From the NCBI GenBank assembly GCA_946481425.1, contig CAMLNT010000012.1, forward strand, positions 1 to 24,823: a DNA stretch of 24,823 nt, given 5' to 3'. The position numbers were made by a program, and so were the translations under genes. The notes beneath the pieces are model-generated. The model saw nothing but the letters and a program-made list of their open reading frames with translations, was not told the origin of the DNA and made no database searches. Origin of the DNA: an uncultured Brevundimonas sp. Lineage in GTDB: Bacteria > Pseudomonadota > Alphaproteobacteria > Caulobacterales > Caulobacteraceae. Below, one piece after another: positions 14,516 to 23,703 of the stretch (position 1 is the stretch's first letter; each line of letters opens with the position of its first letter).

Positions 14516-15769
14516 ATGTCCCGGCTGGTGATGAAGTTCGGCGGCACCTCGATGGCCGACCTCGAGCGCATCCGCAAATCCGCCGAGATCGTCGCCGCCG
14601 AAGTCCGCGCCGGCCACAACGTCGCCGTGGTCGTCTCGGCCATGGCCGGCCAGACCAACCAGCTGGTGGCCTGGACCGACCTGATCGGCCCGGCCGCCCC
14701 GGGCCTTCCCGCCTCCGACGACGAATACGACGTGGTCGTCACCGCCGGCGAACAGATCACCTCGGGCCTCATGGCCCTGACCCTGAGAGCGCTGGGCCTG
14801 AACGCCCGCTCCTGGCTCGGCTGGCAGATCCCGGTCCGCACCGACGACGCCCACGGCAAGGCCCGCATCGCTGACATCGACGCCACGGCGCTGGGCGCCT
14901 CCATGGACTCCGGCGTGGTCGCCGTGATCCCCGGCTTCCAGGGCGTCACCGACGAGGATCGCGTCACCGCGCTCGGCCGCGGCGGCTCGGACACCTCCGC
15001 CGTCGCCGTGGCCGCGGCCCTGGCCTGCCCTTGCGATATCTACACCGACGTCGACGGCGTCTACACGACCGACCCGCGCATCGAGTCCCGGGCCCGCCGC
15101 CTGGACCGCGTCTCCTACGAGGAGATGCTCGAACTGGCCTCGCTGGGTGCCAAGGTGCTGCAGACCCGGTCCGTCGAACTGGCCATGGCCTACCGCGTGC
15201 CGGTGCGGGTCCTGTCCAGCTTCGTCGACCCCGAAACCGGCCGCGGCACGGGCGGCACCGTGATCTGTGAAGAGGATGAGATCGTGGAAAAGCGTATCGT
15301 TTCCGGCGTCGCCATGAGCCGCGACGAGGCCCGCATCACCCTGCTGGGCCTGCCCGACCGGGCCGACATCACCGCGACCATCTTCGCGCGGCTGGCCGAG
15401 GCCAACATCAACGTCGACATGATCGTCCAGTCCGAGACGCGCAGCGCCGAGCTGACCAACATGGTCTTCACCGTCGGCCGCCGGGACGCCCGCGCCGCCG
15501 CGGCCTTGATGGAACAGATCCGCGGCGAGATCAGCTTCGAGGAATGCCGCGTCGACGAGGACGTCGCCAAGGTCTCGGTCGTGGGCGTGGGCATGCGCAG
15601 CCATGCCGGCGTCGCCGAAACCATGTTCCGTGCACTGGCCGACAAGGGCATCAAGATGCTCGCCATATCCACCTCGGAGATCAAGATCAGCGTGCTGATC
15701 GACGCGGCCTATACCGAGCTGGCCGTGCGCGCCCTCCACGCCGCCTACGGCCTGGCCGAACCGACCTAG
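14516..15769 (+). CDS. lysC: Aspartate kinase
   Basis: A 417-residue aspartokinase, which phosphorylates aspartate in the first step toward lysine, threonine, methionine and diaminopimelate. The catalytic KFGGTS is at residues 7-12. GRGGSDTSAVAVAAAL and the DVDGVYTTDPR nucleotide-binding stretch follow. Two C-terminal ACT domains (near 265-335 and 345-410) are the usual site of lysine and threonine feedback. I chose the ATG at 14516, preceded by AAGG, because a longer frame upstream would run over the ubiG start region and adds no family sequence. Its stop TAG lies in a CTAG that also ends lysA on the other strand. Confidence 0.96.
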   Translation: MSRLVMKFGGTSMADLERIRKSAEIVAAEVRAGHNVAVVVSAMAGQTNQLVAWTDLIGPAAPGLPASDDEYDVVVTAGEQITSGLMALTLRALGLNARSWLGWQIPVRTDDAHGKARIADIDATALGASMDSGVVAVIPGFQGVTDEDRVTALGRGGSDTSAVAVAAALACPCDIYTDVDGVYTTDPRIESRARRLDRVSYEEMLELASLGAKVLQTRSVELAMAYRVPVRVLSSFVDPETGRGTGGTVICEEDEIVEKRIVSGVAMSRDEARITLLGLPDRADITATIFARLAEANINVDMIVQSETRSAELTNMVFTVGRRDARAAAALMEQIRGEISFEECRVDEDVAKVSVVGVGMRSHAGVAETMFRALADKGIKMLAISTSEIKISVLIDAAYTELAVRALHAAYGLAEPT

Positions 15770-17079
15770 AGCCAGTCTGCGGGCGTCTCGCGCGCCAGCA
15801 TCTCCTCGAAGCTCCGCCGCGGCCGGACCACCGCCCAGCGGTCGCCGTCGACCAGGACCTCGGGCGCCGCCGGTCGGCTATTGTATTCGCTGGCCATCGA
15901 GGCCGCATAGGCCCCGGCCCCGCCGAACGCGACCAGTTCGCCCGCCTCCAGCGGCGGCAGGCTGCGCCCCCGCGCAAAGGTGTCCCCGGTCTCGCAGACC
16001 GGCCCCACGACATCGTAGGCGACCGCCGCCCCCTCGCGCGGTCGGACCGGCACGAGATCATGCCAGGCGTCATAGAGCGCCGGCCGCATCAGGTCGTTCA
16101 TCCCCGCATCCAGCACCAGGAAGATCGGGCCGCCCGGCCGCCGGTTCACATGCGTCACGCGGCTGATCAGGACGCCGGCCGCCGCGACCAGGGACCGCCC
16201 GGGCTCGACCGCCAGCTTGAGACCCAGATCGCCGACCACCTCACGCGCGACCGCCGCCAGGTCGTCCGGCGTGGCCCCGCCCGTCCCGTCCCCATAATCG
16301 ACCCCGAGCCCACCCCCCAGATCCAGCCGCTCGACCGTCAGGCCTTCCGCCCGGAGGGCTAACGTCATCTCCCTGAGGCGGATCCAGGCGGCCCGGAAGG
16401 GCGCCACATCGCCGATCTGACTGCCGATATGGCAGGCCAGCCCGACCGGCCGGACGACGCCCTCAGCGGCCGCTCGCCGATAGAGGCCCATCGCCTCCTC
16501 GGCCGGCACGCCGAACTTGTCGCCGCTCTTGCCGGTCGCGATCTTGGCGTGGCCGCCCGCCGCCACATCCGGATTGACCCGCACGACCATGAGGGGCCGC
16601 ACGCCCGTAGAGGCCGCCAGCGCGCTCAGCCGCTTGTACTCCGGCGTCGATTCCACATTGATCTGCAGGCCCGGCAGCGTCAGGGCGAAGGCGAGTTCGG
16701 CGTCCGTCTTGCCCATGCCGGAGAAAATGATCCGGTCGGGTTCGACGCCTGCCGCCAGGGCCCTGCGAATTTCGCCTTCGGAGACCGTATCCGCGCCCGC
16801 GCCCTGCGACGCGAGCGTCCGGATCACCGACAGATTGCCGTTCGCCTTGACCGCATAGGCGACGAGGCAGTCCAGGCCTTCGAAGGCCCGGGCATAGAGA
16901 GCGAACCGCGCCCGCAATACCGCCGCCGAATAGACATAGGCGGGCGTCCCGACCGCGTCCGCAATCCGGCTCAGGGCGATCTGTTCCGCGTGTCTTTCGC
17001 CCCCGGTCAGGGGGAAGCCGTCTGAGGGGAGCGTCATGGCCGGGCCGCTTCTAGCGTCTTTCGCGGCCGAGCGTCGCAT
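15766..17079 (-). CDS. lysA: Diaminopimelate decarboxylase
   Basis: A 437-residue PLP-dependent alanine-racemase-fold decarboxylase that turns meso-diaminopimelate into lysine. The PLP lysine is Lys78 in AYAVKANGN. HIGSQI, the GGGLGVDY phosphate-binding loop, EPGRSLV, and the CETGD active-site cysteine with its SEYNSR partner are all present. The ATG at 17079 has a strong GGAGGGAG ribosome site. A second ATG at 17037 would give the more usual 423-residue range but lacks a good site, so the longer form is preferred. It converges on lysC and diverges from ptsP by 74 bp. Confidence 0.93.
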   Translation of the reverse strand: MRRSAAKDARSGPAMTLPSDGFPLTGGERHAEQIALSRIADAVGTPAYVYSAAVLRARFALYARAFEGLDCLVAYAVKANGNLSVIRTLASQGAGADTVSEGEIRRALAAGVEPDRIIFSGMGKTDAELAFALTLPGLQINVESTPEYKRLSALAASTGVRPLMVVRVNPDVAAGGHAKIATGKSGDKFGVPAEEAMGLYRRAAAEGVVRPVGLACHIGSQIGDVAPFRAAWIRLREMTLALRAEGLTVERLDLGGGLGVDYGDGTGGATPDDLAAVAREVVGDLGLKLAVEPGRSLVAAAGVLISRVTHVNRRPGGPIFLVLDAGMNDLMRPALYDAWHDLVPVRPREGAAVAYDVVGPVCETGDTFARGRSLPPLEAGELVAFGGAGAYAASMASEYNSRPAAPEVLVDGDRWAVVRPRRSFEEMLARETPADWL

Positions 17080-17153
17080 TTTGTGACTCCCTCCATTGGC
17101 GAAGCCCGCCGCGTCCCTTAGGTCAGGACTTCACTCGTGCGGAAAGGGAGGCC

Positions 17154-19418
17154 GTGGCGACAGTCCAGACACCGGCGTTGGGATCGGGCCCCCGCGTTCT
17201 GCTGCGGCAGATACGTGAGGTCATGGCGTCCGATGCGCCGGCCCAGTCGCGCCTGGACCAGGTCGTCCGATCCATCGCCCGCCTGATGGTGACCGAGGTC
17301 TGCTCGGTCTATCTGCGCCGGGGCTCCGGCGACATGGAGCTGTTCGCCACCCAGGGCCTGAACCCCGAGGCCGTCCACACCACCCGCCTGAAGCCCGGCG
17401 AGGGTCTCGTCGGCGAGGTCGTGCGGACCGCCCAACCATTGGCCCTGTCCGATGCGCCCAGCCACCCCAGCTTCGCCTACCGTCCCGAAACCGGCGAAGA
17501 TCCGTTCCACGGCTTCCTCGGCGTTCCGCTGCTGCGCGGCGGCCGCGTCATCGGCGTGCTGGTCGTCCAGAATCGGACAGCCCGGACCTATGGCGACGAC
17601 GAGATCGAGGACCTGCAGACCATCGCCATGGTGCTGGCCGAGGTCGTCGCGGGCGTCGAGGAGGCTATCGACTCGCTGGGCGACGTCGAGGTCGCGCCGC
17701 ACCGGCCCGAGCGCATCAAGGGCCAGAAGTTCGCCGACGGCCTGGCCATCGGCCAGGCGGTCCTGCACGAACCGCCGGTCGCCTCGACCCGCATTGTGGC
17801 CGAAGACCCCGTTGCCGAAGAGGCCCGGCTGAACGAGGGGCTGGAGAAGCTCCGGTCCCAGATCGATTCCCTGCTGTCGGTGACGCACCTGTCCGGCCCT
17901 TCGGTCGAGGTGCTCGAGACCTACCGGATGTTCGCGGATGACCGCGGCTGGGTCCGGTCGCTGCAGGAGGCGGTGCGTGGGGGCCTGTCGGCGGAGGCGG
18001 CCGTCGACCGCGCACGGACCCAGCATCGCGCCCGCTTCGCAGCCGCCAAGGACCCTTATCTGCGTGAGCGGCTCCATGATCTCGAAGACCTCGCCAACCG
18101 CCTTCTCAGGGTCTTGGCCGGGGAGGAGACCAGTGCGCGCGTTCTGCCGGAAAACGCCATTCTGGTGGCCCGCAATCTCGGTCCGGCCGACCTGCTGGAA
18201 TATCCCGCCGGCTCGCTGAAGGGCCTCCTGCTGGAAGAAGGTTCCTCCGCCAGCCATGCGGCGCTCGTCGCCCGGGCGTTGGAGATTCCCTGCGTCGGCC
18301 GCCTTGCCGGCGTGCGCGATCAGCTGTCGGAAGGCGACATCGTCATCGTCGACGGCGAATCCGGCGAGGCGCACCTGCGCCCCCGCTCCGACATCCTGGA
18401 AGCCGCGTTCTCGCGGCTGGCGGTGCGCGAGGCGCGCCGCGCCGACATCGCCGGCCTGCGCGACAAGCCGGCCGTCACCCTCGACGGCGCGGCGATCACC
18501 CTGCTGACCAACGCCGGCCTGTTGTCCGACATGAGCGCGCTGGATGTCACGGGGGCGGAAGGTGTCGGCCTGTTCCGCACCGAGTTCCAGTTCATGGTCC
18601 AGGACCGGCTCCCGGGCCTCGACGCGCAGGCGACCCTCTATCGCCACATCCTCGACGCGGCGGGGGGCCGGCCCGTCACTTTCCGCACGCTCGACATCGG
18701 CGGCGACAAGGTGGTGACCTTCCTGCAGGACGGCCGCGAGGAGAACCCGGCGCTGGGCCGCCGCGCCATCCGCATCGGCCTCGACCGCCCGCCGCTGCTG
18801 CGGCTGCAGCTGCGCGCCCTACTGCGCGCCGGCGGCGGTCGCGAGCTCCGGATCATGTTCCCGCTCATCGCCTCGGTCGACGAGTTCCGCGCCGCCAAGG
18901 CCATGGTCGACGCCGAATGCGACTGGGCGCGCCGCCGGGGCCGCCCCCTGCCCTCGGCCCTGAGGATCGGGGCCATGATCGAAGCCCCGGCCCTTCTGTG
19001 GCACCTAGACGCCCTGCTACCCCAGACCGACTTCGTCTCGATCGGGACGAATGACCTGATGCAGTACATGTTCGCCGCCGACCGGACCAATCCGACGGTG
19101 GCCGACCGCTACGACCTTCTGTCGCCACCGTTCCTGAACGCCCTGGCCCAGATCCAGCAGGCCTGCGCCGCCTCCGGCACGCCTGTGTCAGTATGCGGAG
19201 AAATGGCCGGTCGGCCGCTCGAGGCCTTTGCCCTGATCGCCTTGGGTTTCACGCGGCTATCGGCGCCGGCGTCCGGCATCGGACCGGTCAAGCGGATGAT
19301 CCTGTCTCTGGACCTGGAACGCGCGCGCAAGCTGTTCAATCCGGTCCTCAGCCGCTCCTCGGGATCGGTTCGCGGCGAAGTCGAATCGCTGGCCCGAAAA
19401 TTGAACCTGGCGATCTGA
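17154..19418 (+). CDS. ptsP: PtsP, nitrogen-PTS enzyme I (EI-Ntr)
   Basis: A 754-residue phosphoenolpyruvate-protein phosphotransferase that starts the nitrogen phosphotransfer chain to NPr and EIIA-Ntr. An N-terminal GAF domain (about 25-170) senses nitrogen status, by glutamine in studied homologues. The PEP-utilising domains follow. The phosphorylated histidine is His368 in SSASHAALVAR. The PEP-binding signature DFVSIGTNDLMQYMFAADR and the active-site Cys681 (SVCGEMA) are intact. The GTG start has an excellent AAGGGAG ribosome site. The partner genes ptsO and ptsN are not in this window. Confidence 0.95.
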   Translation: MATVQTPALGSGPRVLLRQIREVMASDAPAQSRLDQVVRSIARLMVTEVCSVYLRRGSGDMELFATQGLNPEAVHTTRLKPGEGLVGEVVRTAQPLALSDAPSHPSFAYRPETGEDPFHGFLGVPLLRGGRVIGVLVVQNRTARTYGDDEIEDLQTIAMVLAEVVAGVEEAIDSLGDVEVAPHRPERIKGQKFADGLAIGQAVLHEPPVASTRIVAEDPVAEEARLNEGLEKLRSQIDSLLSVTHLSGPSVEVLETYRMFADDRGWVRSLQEAVRGGLSAEAAVDRARTQHRARFAAAKDPYLRERLHDLEDLANRLLRVLAGEETSARVLPENAILVARNLGPADLLEYPAGSLKGLLLEEGSSASHAALVARALEIPCVGRLAGVRDQLSEGDIVIVDGESGEAHLRPRSDILEAAFSRLAVREARRADIAGLRDKPAVTLDGAAITLLTNAGLLSDMSALDVTGAEGVGLFRTEFQFMVQDRLPGLDAQATLYRHILDAAGGRPVTFRTLDIGGDKVVTFLQDGREENPALGRRAIRIGLDRPPLLRLQLRALLRAGGGRELRIMFPLIASVDEFRAAKAMVDAECDWARRRGRPLPSALRIGAMIEAPALLWHLDALLPQTDFVSIGTNDLMQYMFAADRTNPTVADRYDLLSPPFLNALAQIQQACAASGTPVSVCGEMAGRPLEAFALIALGFTRLSAPASGIGPVKRMILSLDLERARKLFNPVLSRSSGSVRGEVESLARKLNLAI

Positions 19419-19489
19419 GGCGGCCCATCGCGGCACAAGTCGTCGCACCCCGCCGGATTGCTTAAGAAAACCTTGATTTTCGAGGCGTC

Positions 19490-20731
19490 ATGACCTATCC
19501 CGTCGATCCGTTCGGGGAGCCTCTCGGGGGAGAGGCGGATCCGCAGTCCGTCAAGGCCTGCGATCGGAGTGAGTTGGGCGTGGGCGACACGGTACCGCCT
19601 GAGAATTCGACGCCGGAAGACGGCGTTTGGCAGGCCGCCGAGGCTCGGCGACCGATCCCTTCCGTGACTCTTGAAACCGCCGATACCCTGGGAGAGGCGC
19701 TGCGCGCCGCGCGTCAGGCCAGCGGACGTTCGCTCGCCGAGCTGTCCAGCGCCACACGCGTCCCGGTTCGATACCTCGAAGCCCTTGAAGAAGGCCGTCG
19801 CGCGGACCTGCCGTCGCGCCCCTTCGCCATAGGCCACGTCCGTTCCTACGCCCAGGCCCTCGGCCTGGACGAGACCGCCGCCGCCGAGCGGCTGCGCCGC
19901 GAGTACGACCTGCCGACCCAGAAGCTGGAGCCGCCGGTCGGCCTGGCCTTTGACGAGCCGCGCCGGCGCTCTCCGATCTGGGGCATCGCTGCCGCCACCG
20001 TCGTCATGGCCGTGGTCGGCTGGAACGTTTTCCAGCGCGTCAGCCTGATCGACGCTCCCACCGCCGCCGACCTGGCCTCGATCCCGGAAAGCTGGCGCGT
20101 AGGCGACACCTTCGGCGAGGTCGAGCTCGACGCCCCGCGTCCGGCGCCGCCGGACCAGACCACGCCGGTCCTCTATGTGACGCCCGGCCTGGAAGAGGTC
20201 CTGGCCCCGGCGCTCGCCGGAGCCCAGGCCGCCGCCGCCGCGCCAGACATGGGCGGACCGGTCGGGGCCGCCTTCAATCCGCGCGGCGCTGTCTATGGGG
20301 CAGCCGCCGGCAGCTCGGGCGTGATCATCCAGGCTCGCCGCGCCTCGACCATCGTGGTCCGCGCGGCCGACGGCGCCGTCCATTTCGCCCGCCAGCTGGC
20401 GGCCGGGGAATCCTATCGCGCCCCGCGCACGCCCGGTCTGGTCGTGGACGTGCCGGATCCGGCCGCCTTTGACCTGTTCCTGAACGGCGAGCGTGTCGGC
20501 CGCCTCGAACAGGCGCTGACGCCGCTGGCCCAGCTGAACAGCCGCGCCGAGACCCTGGCCCGCCAGGCCGCCGCCGCGGCCGAGGAGCGCAACCGCGCCG
20601 CTCAGCTGGCCGCCGAGGAACGCGTGCGTCAGGCCGAACTGGAAACCACGGCCCGGGCCGCCGAGACGGCCCCGCCGCCGGCCGACATCGCGCCCCAGCC
20701 CGCCACGCCGGTTCCGACGCCGGCGCAATAG
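19490..20731 (+). CDS. rodZ: RodZ-like membrane helix-turn-helix protein
   Basis: A 413-residue protein with RodZ architecture. It has a 65-residue N-terminal extension, an Xre-like HTH_25 domain (about 66-130, [20 protein letters not shown] onward), a single transmembrane helix (about 161-181), then a periplasmic region with a DUF4115-like beta domain (about 275-345). The C-terminus is an Ala/Glu/Arg-rich helical stretch and a Pro-rich tail. RodZ links MreB to the envelope and helps set rod shape. It sits 35 bp ahead of ispG, the conserved order in many proteobacteria. The acidic N-terminal extension and the long tail are more than E. coli RodZ has. Confidence 0.82.
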   Translation: MTYPVDPFGEPLGGEADPQSVKACDRSELGVGDTVPPENSTPEDGVWQAAEARRPIPSVTLETADTLGEALRAARQASGRSLAELSSATRVPVRYLEALEEGRRADLPSRPFAIGHVRSYAQALGLDETAAAERLRREYDLPTQKLEPPVGLAFDEPRRRSPIWGIAAATVVMAVVGWNVFQRVSLIDAPTAADLASIPESWRVGDTFGEVELDAPRPAPPDQTTPVLYVTPGLEEVLAPALAGAQAAAAAPDMGGPVGAAFNPRGAVYGAAAGSSGVIIQARRASTIVVRAADGAVHFARQLAAGESYRAPRTPGLVVDVPDPAAFDLFLNGERVGRLEQALTPLAQLNSRAETLARQAAAAAEERNRAAQLAAEERVRQAELETTARAAETAPPPADIAPQPATPVPTPAQ

Positions 20732-20766
20732 CGCCCGGCCGTCAAAGGGCCTATCTTGGCGGCGCG

Positions 20767-21912
20767 ATGAGCTCCCCCTCCGACCTCGGCCACGTCCGCC
20801 CCTGGCGCCATATCGAACGCCGCAAGAGCCGCCAGATCATGGTCGGCGCCGTTCCCGTGGGCGGCGACGCGCCCATTTCCGTCCAGTCGATGACCAATAC
20901 GCCGACGTCCGACGCGGCCGCGACCATCGACCAGATCCGCCAGCTCGAGGGGGCCGGCGCGGACATCGTGCGCGTCTCCTGTCCGGACGAGGAGTCCACG
21001 GCCGCCTTCAGGACGATCGCACGCGAGGCCCGCGTGCCGCTCGTGGCCGACATCCACTTCCACTACCGCCGCGGCATCGAGGCCGCAGAAGCCGGCGCCG
21101 CCTGCCTTCGCATCAATCCCGGCAACATCGGCTCGATGGACAGGGTCAGGGAGGTCGTCCAGGCCGCCCGCGATCACGGCTGTTCGATGCGCATCGGCGT
21201 CAACGCCGGCTCGCTCGAGAAGCACCTGCTCGAGAAGTACGGCGAGCCCTGCCCGGAGGCGATGGTCGAGAGCGCCCTCGACCACGCCCGCATCCTGCAG
21301 GATCTCGACTTCCACGAATTCAAGATTTCGGTAAAGGCGTCCGACCCCTTCCTGACCGTCGCCGCCTATCAGCTTCTGGCCGACGCCATCGACTGTCCGC
21401 TGCACCTTGGCGTGACCGAGGCGGGTCCGCTGCGCACCGGCACGATCAAGTCCGCCATCGGCATGGGCAACCTGCTCTGGGCCGGGATCGGCGACACCAT
21501 TCGCGTCTCCCTCGCCGCCGATCCGGTGGAGGAAATCCACGTCGGCTTCGATATTCTCAAGTCGCTTGGCCTGCGCCACCGGGGCGTGAACATCATCGCC
21601 TGCCCGTCATGCGCGCGTCAGGGTTTCAACGTTATCGAGACCGTCGCCGAGCTGGAACAGCGCCTGGCCCACATCGCCACGCCCATGAGCCTGTCGATCA
21701 TCGGCTGCGTGGTGAACGGCCCGGGCGAGGCGCTCTTCACCGACGTCGGCTTCACCGGCGGCGGCAAGGGCGCAGGCATGGTCTACATGGCCGGCAAGCC
21801 GCACCACAAACAGGACAACGCCGGCATGATCGATCACATCGTTCAGCTGGTCGAACAGAAGGCCGCCGAGCTCGACGCCGAGCGCGAGGCGGCCAAGGCC
21901 GCTGCGGAATAG
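20767..21912 (+). CDS. ispG: IspG, 4-hydroxy-3-methylbut-2-enyl diphosphate synthase
   Basis: A 381-residue iron-sulfur enzyme of the non-mevalonate isoprenoid pathway that converts methylerythritol cyclodiphosphate to HMBPP. The N-terminal TIM barrel includes [11 protein letters not shown] and the ADIHFHYRR segment. The 4Fe-4S ligands are Cys279, Cys282 (CPSCARQGF) and Cys314 (GCVVNGPGE), with Glu321 as the fourth-ligand position. Length fits the short bacterial form. The GST gene begins 2 bases after its stop, so they are coupled. Confidence 0.97.
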   Translation: MSSPSDLGHVRPWRHIERRKSRQIMVGAVPVGGDAPISVQSMTNTPTSDAAATIDQIRQLEGAGADIVRVSCPDEESTAAFRTIAREARVPLVADIHFHYRRGIEAAEAGAACLRINPGNIGSMDRVREVVQAARDHGCSMRIGVNAGSLEKHLLEKYGEPCPEAMVESALDHARILQDLDFHEFKISVKASDPFLTVAAYQLLADAIDCPLHLGVTEAGPLRTGTIKSAIGMGNLLWAGIGDTIRVSLAADPVEEIHVGFDILKSLGLRHRGVNIIACPSCARQGFNVIETVAELEQRLAHIATPMSLSIIGCVVNGPGEALFTDVGFTGGGKGAGMVYMAGKPHHKQDNAGMIDHIVQLVEQKAAELDAEREAAKAAAE

Positions 21913-21914
21913 GC

Positions 21915-22511
21915 ATGAAGCTCTACATCACCGACCCCTCCCCCTATGCGCGCAAGTGCCGGATCGTGCTGCGCGAACGCGGCCTGGCCGACCGGTGCGA
22001 GGAGTTGCGGGTCGACCCCTATGCGTCCGACCCGGCGCTGGTCGCGGCCAATCCGATCGCCCAGGTTCCGTCGCTGGTCACCGATGACGGCGAGGTCTTC
22101 AACGACAGCCCGCTGATCTGCGCCTGGCTGGACGCCCGCGGCGTCTCTGGCGACCGGCTGATCCCCGACGGCGAGGCCCAGTGGGCCGTGCGCAAGCTCG
22201 AGGCCCTGGCCGACGCCGGCCTCGAGATGGGCGTGAAGTGGGTGCTGGAAAAGCGCCGTCCCGAGACCGAACGGTCAGCGACCTGGATCGCCCGCTGGCA
22301 GCAGGGGCTCGGCCGCACGCTCGACGCTCTGGAAGCCCAGGACCTCTCGGCCGACGCCCTCGACCTCGGCGTCATCACCACCGGCGTGCTCCTGACGTGG
22401 CTGGGCTTCCGTCATCCGGAGTACGACTGGAAGACCGGCCGGCCTCGCCTGAGCGCCTTGTGCGCCCGCCTCGAGGACCGGCCGAGCTTTGTCGACACCT
22501 ATCCGCGCTAG
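21915..22511 (+). CDS. Glutathione S-transferase family protein
   Basis: A 198-residue protein with the two-domain GST layout. An N-terminal thioredoxin-like domain (1-75) begins MKLYITDPSPYARKCR, with Ser/Tyr near the glutathione site. The cis-Pro loop is QVPSL, and the glutathione-binding DSP follows in FNDSPLICAWLD. The C-terminal domain is helical (about 85-198). The substrate is unknown. Tight coupling to ispG (2-base gap) may only reflect operon compaction. Its stop TAG shares a CTAG with the stop of the convergent lipoprotein gene. Confidence 0.85.
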   Translation: MKLYITDPSPYARKCRIVLRERGLADRCEELRVDPYASDPALVAANPIAQVPSLVTDDGEVFNDSPLICAWLDARGVSGDRLIPDGEAQWAVRKLEALADAGLEMGVKWVLEKRRPETERSATWIARWQQGLGRTLDALEAQDLSADALDLGVITTGVLLTWLGFRHPEYDWKTGRPRLSALCARLEDRPSFVDTYPR

Positions 22512-22996
22512 CCGGCCGGGACCTCGAACGCCTGTTCGCACAGCTCATCGCCGAAGGCGTTGATCATCATGGTCTCCGCGCCGGTGGCGACCGCCGCGCC
22601 GGCGATCCCGCCCATCGTGAAGGAGCGCCGGATCCGGTAGCTGCCGATCTCGGCCCCGCTCGCGTCGAACATCCGCGCCACGCCGCTGATCTGGCTCTGG
22701 GCAGGCGCGAACAGGGCGAGCGCCGGGTTGGCGGCGTTGTAGCCGTCGATGGTGACGCGCACCGTCACCGGCGTCTGGCCGACCGAACAGGTCTGCAGCG
22801 CCCCAAGGACACCGGCCTCGAATTCCTCGTCGAAGCGGACGCTGACGCCCACCGGCGTATTCGCCAATTCGACCGAGGTGACATGCGCGCCCGACAACAT
22901 TGCAGCCGGCAACGACCTGATCGCTTGGCTCCCGCTAGAACTCTGGCAGGCGGCAAGCAGCAGCAGGGCCGGTGCGGCCCAGATCATCGATTTCAC
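22508..22996 (-). CDS. Small lipoprotein of unknown function
   Basis: A 162-residue probable lipoprotein, not recognised as a named family. The signal peptide MKSMIWAAPALLLLAAC ends in lipobox LAAC with Cys17. The mature part is mostly beta-predicted (VRVTIDGYNAANPALALF) and ends with a glycine/alanine-rich stretch that might insert in the membrane. I chose the GTG at 22996 because a GGGGGA ribosome site lies just upstream and it gives a clean signal peptide. An ATG at 23026 adds 10 non-signal residues and an ATG at 22987 lacks the basic start. It converges on the GST gene and diverges from the PEGA-like gene. Confidence 0.7.
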   Translation of the reverse strand: MKSMIWAAPALLLLAACQSSSGSQAIRSLPAAMLSGAHVTSVELANTPVGVSVRFDEEFEAGVLGALQTCSVGQTPVTVRVTIDGYNAANPALALFAPAQSQISGVARMFDASGAEIGSYRIRRSFTMGGIAGAAVATGAETMMINAFGDELCEQAFEVPAG

Positions 22997-23154
22997 GGTA
23001 GTCCCCCAACTTGAACGCGGGCCCACGCGGGGCCCGGCTGCACCTATAGCCGTTCATTGGCCCGGCTCAAGGTGTGGTTGACCAGGCGCCGCCAAGCGGG
23101 CACACAGACGGGGTCCGTCGTGGGGGCGGATCTCAGTTTATTTGGGGCTTTCCA

Positions 23155-23646
23155 ATGATTAAATCTCGTACCGTGCGCCTCGGCGCGCGCGTGATCGCGC
23201 TTGCCGCCATCGCCGCCTCGGCCTCGGCCTGCGCCACCGTCACGCGCGGTTCCAGCCAGGACTTCGTCGTCGAAAGCACGCCGTCGGGCGCTTCGGTCAT
23301 GACGTCAAACGGCTTCCAGTGCGACGCCACGCCGTGCACCTTCCGCATGCCGCGTCGCCCGGGCTTCGACGTCACCGTCTCCATGGACGGCTACGTCTCC
23401 CAGACCCTGACGGTCGACAGCGGCATGTCGGGCGGCGGCGGTGTCGCGCTGGCTGGCAACGTCCTGATCGGCGGCGTGATCGGCGCGGGCGTCGACGCTG
23501 CCTCGGGCGCCCTGAACGACCTGACGCCGAACCCGCTGCACGTGACCCTGCTGACCCCGGCCCAGCATGCCGCGGCCGAACGCGCCGCCGCCGCTGCGGC
23601 CGCCGCTTCCGCTGAAGCGGCCGAAGCCGCCGCCGCGGCCGAGTAA
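23155..23646 (+). CDS. PEGA-like lipoprotein
   Basis: A 163-residue exported protein, probably a lipoprotein. The signal peptide has basic residues (MIKSRTVRLGAR), then a hydrophobic stretch ending ASASAC with Cys26, a relaxed lipobox. A PEGA-like beta module follows at about 36-78 (STPSGASVMTSNGFQC, then MDGYVSQTLTV), and after it a glycine-rich hydrophobic hairpin. The end is a low-complexity Ala/Glu tail of about 25 residues. PEGA modules are thought to act in the cell surface; no specific role can be given. The ATG at 23155 is preceded by GGGG. A strong terminator follows the stop. Confidence 0.72.
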   Translation: MIKSRTVRLGARVIALAAIAASASACATVTRGSSQDFVVESTPSGASVMTSNGFQCDATPCTFRMPRRPGFDVTVSMDGYVSQTLTVDSGMSGGGGVALAGNVLIGGVIGAGVDAASGALNDLTPNPLHVTLLTPAQHAAAERAAAAAAAASAEAAEAAAAAE

Positions 23647-23666
23647 GGTACGAACGGCCAGAAGAG

Positions 23667-23699
23667 GGGTCGGGTCGCTGCGGCGATCCGGCCCTTTTT
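23667..23699 (+). terminator. Rho-independent terminator of the PEGA-like gene
   Basis: GGGTCGGGTCGC (23667-23678) pairs with GCGATCCGGCCC (23683-23694) around TGCG. This gives 12 base pairs with two G-U, directly followed by TTTTT (23695-23699). It is the clearest intrinsic terminator in the window and ends just before the last codon of the convergent permease gene. Confidence 0.9.
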
Positions 23700-23703
23700 C
23701 AAT

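Noticed and set aside
17037..17079. A shorter lysA starting at the ATG at 17037.
   Set aside because: The upstream ATG at 17079 has a much stronger ribosome site (GGAGGGAG); the shorter form is kept only as an alternative.
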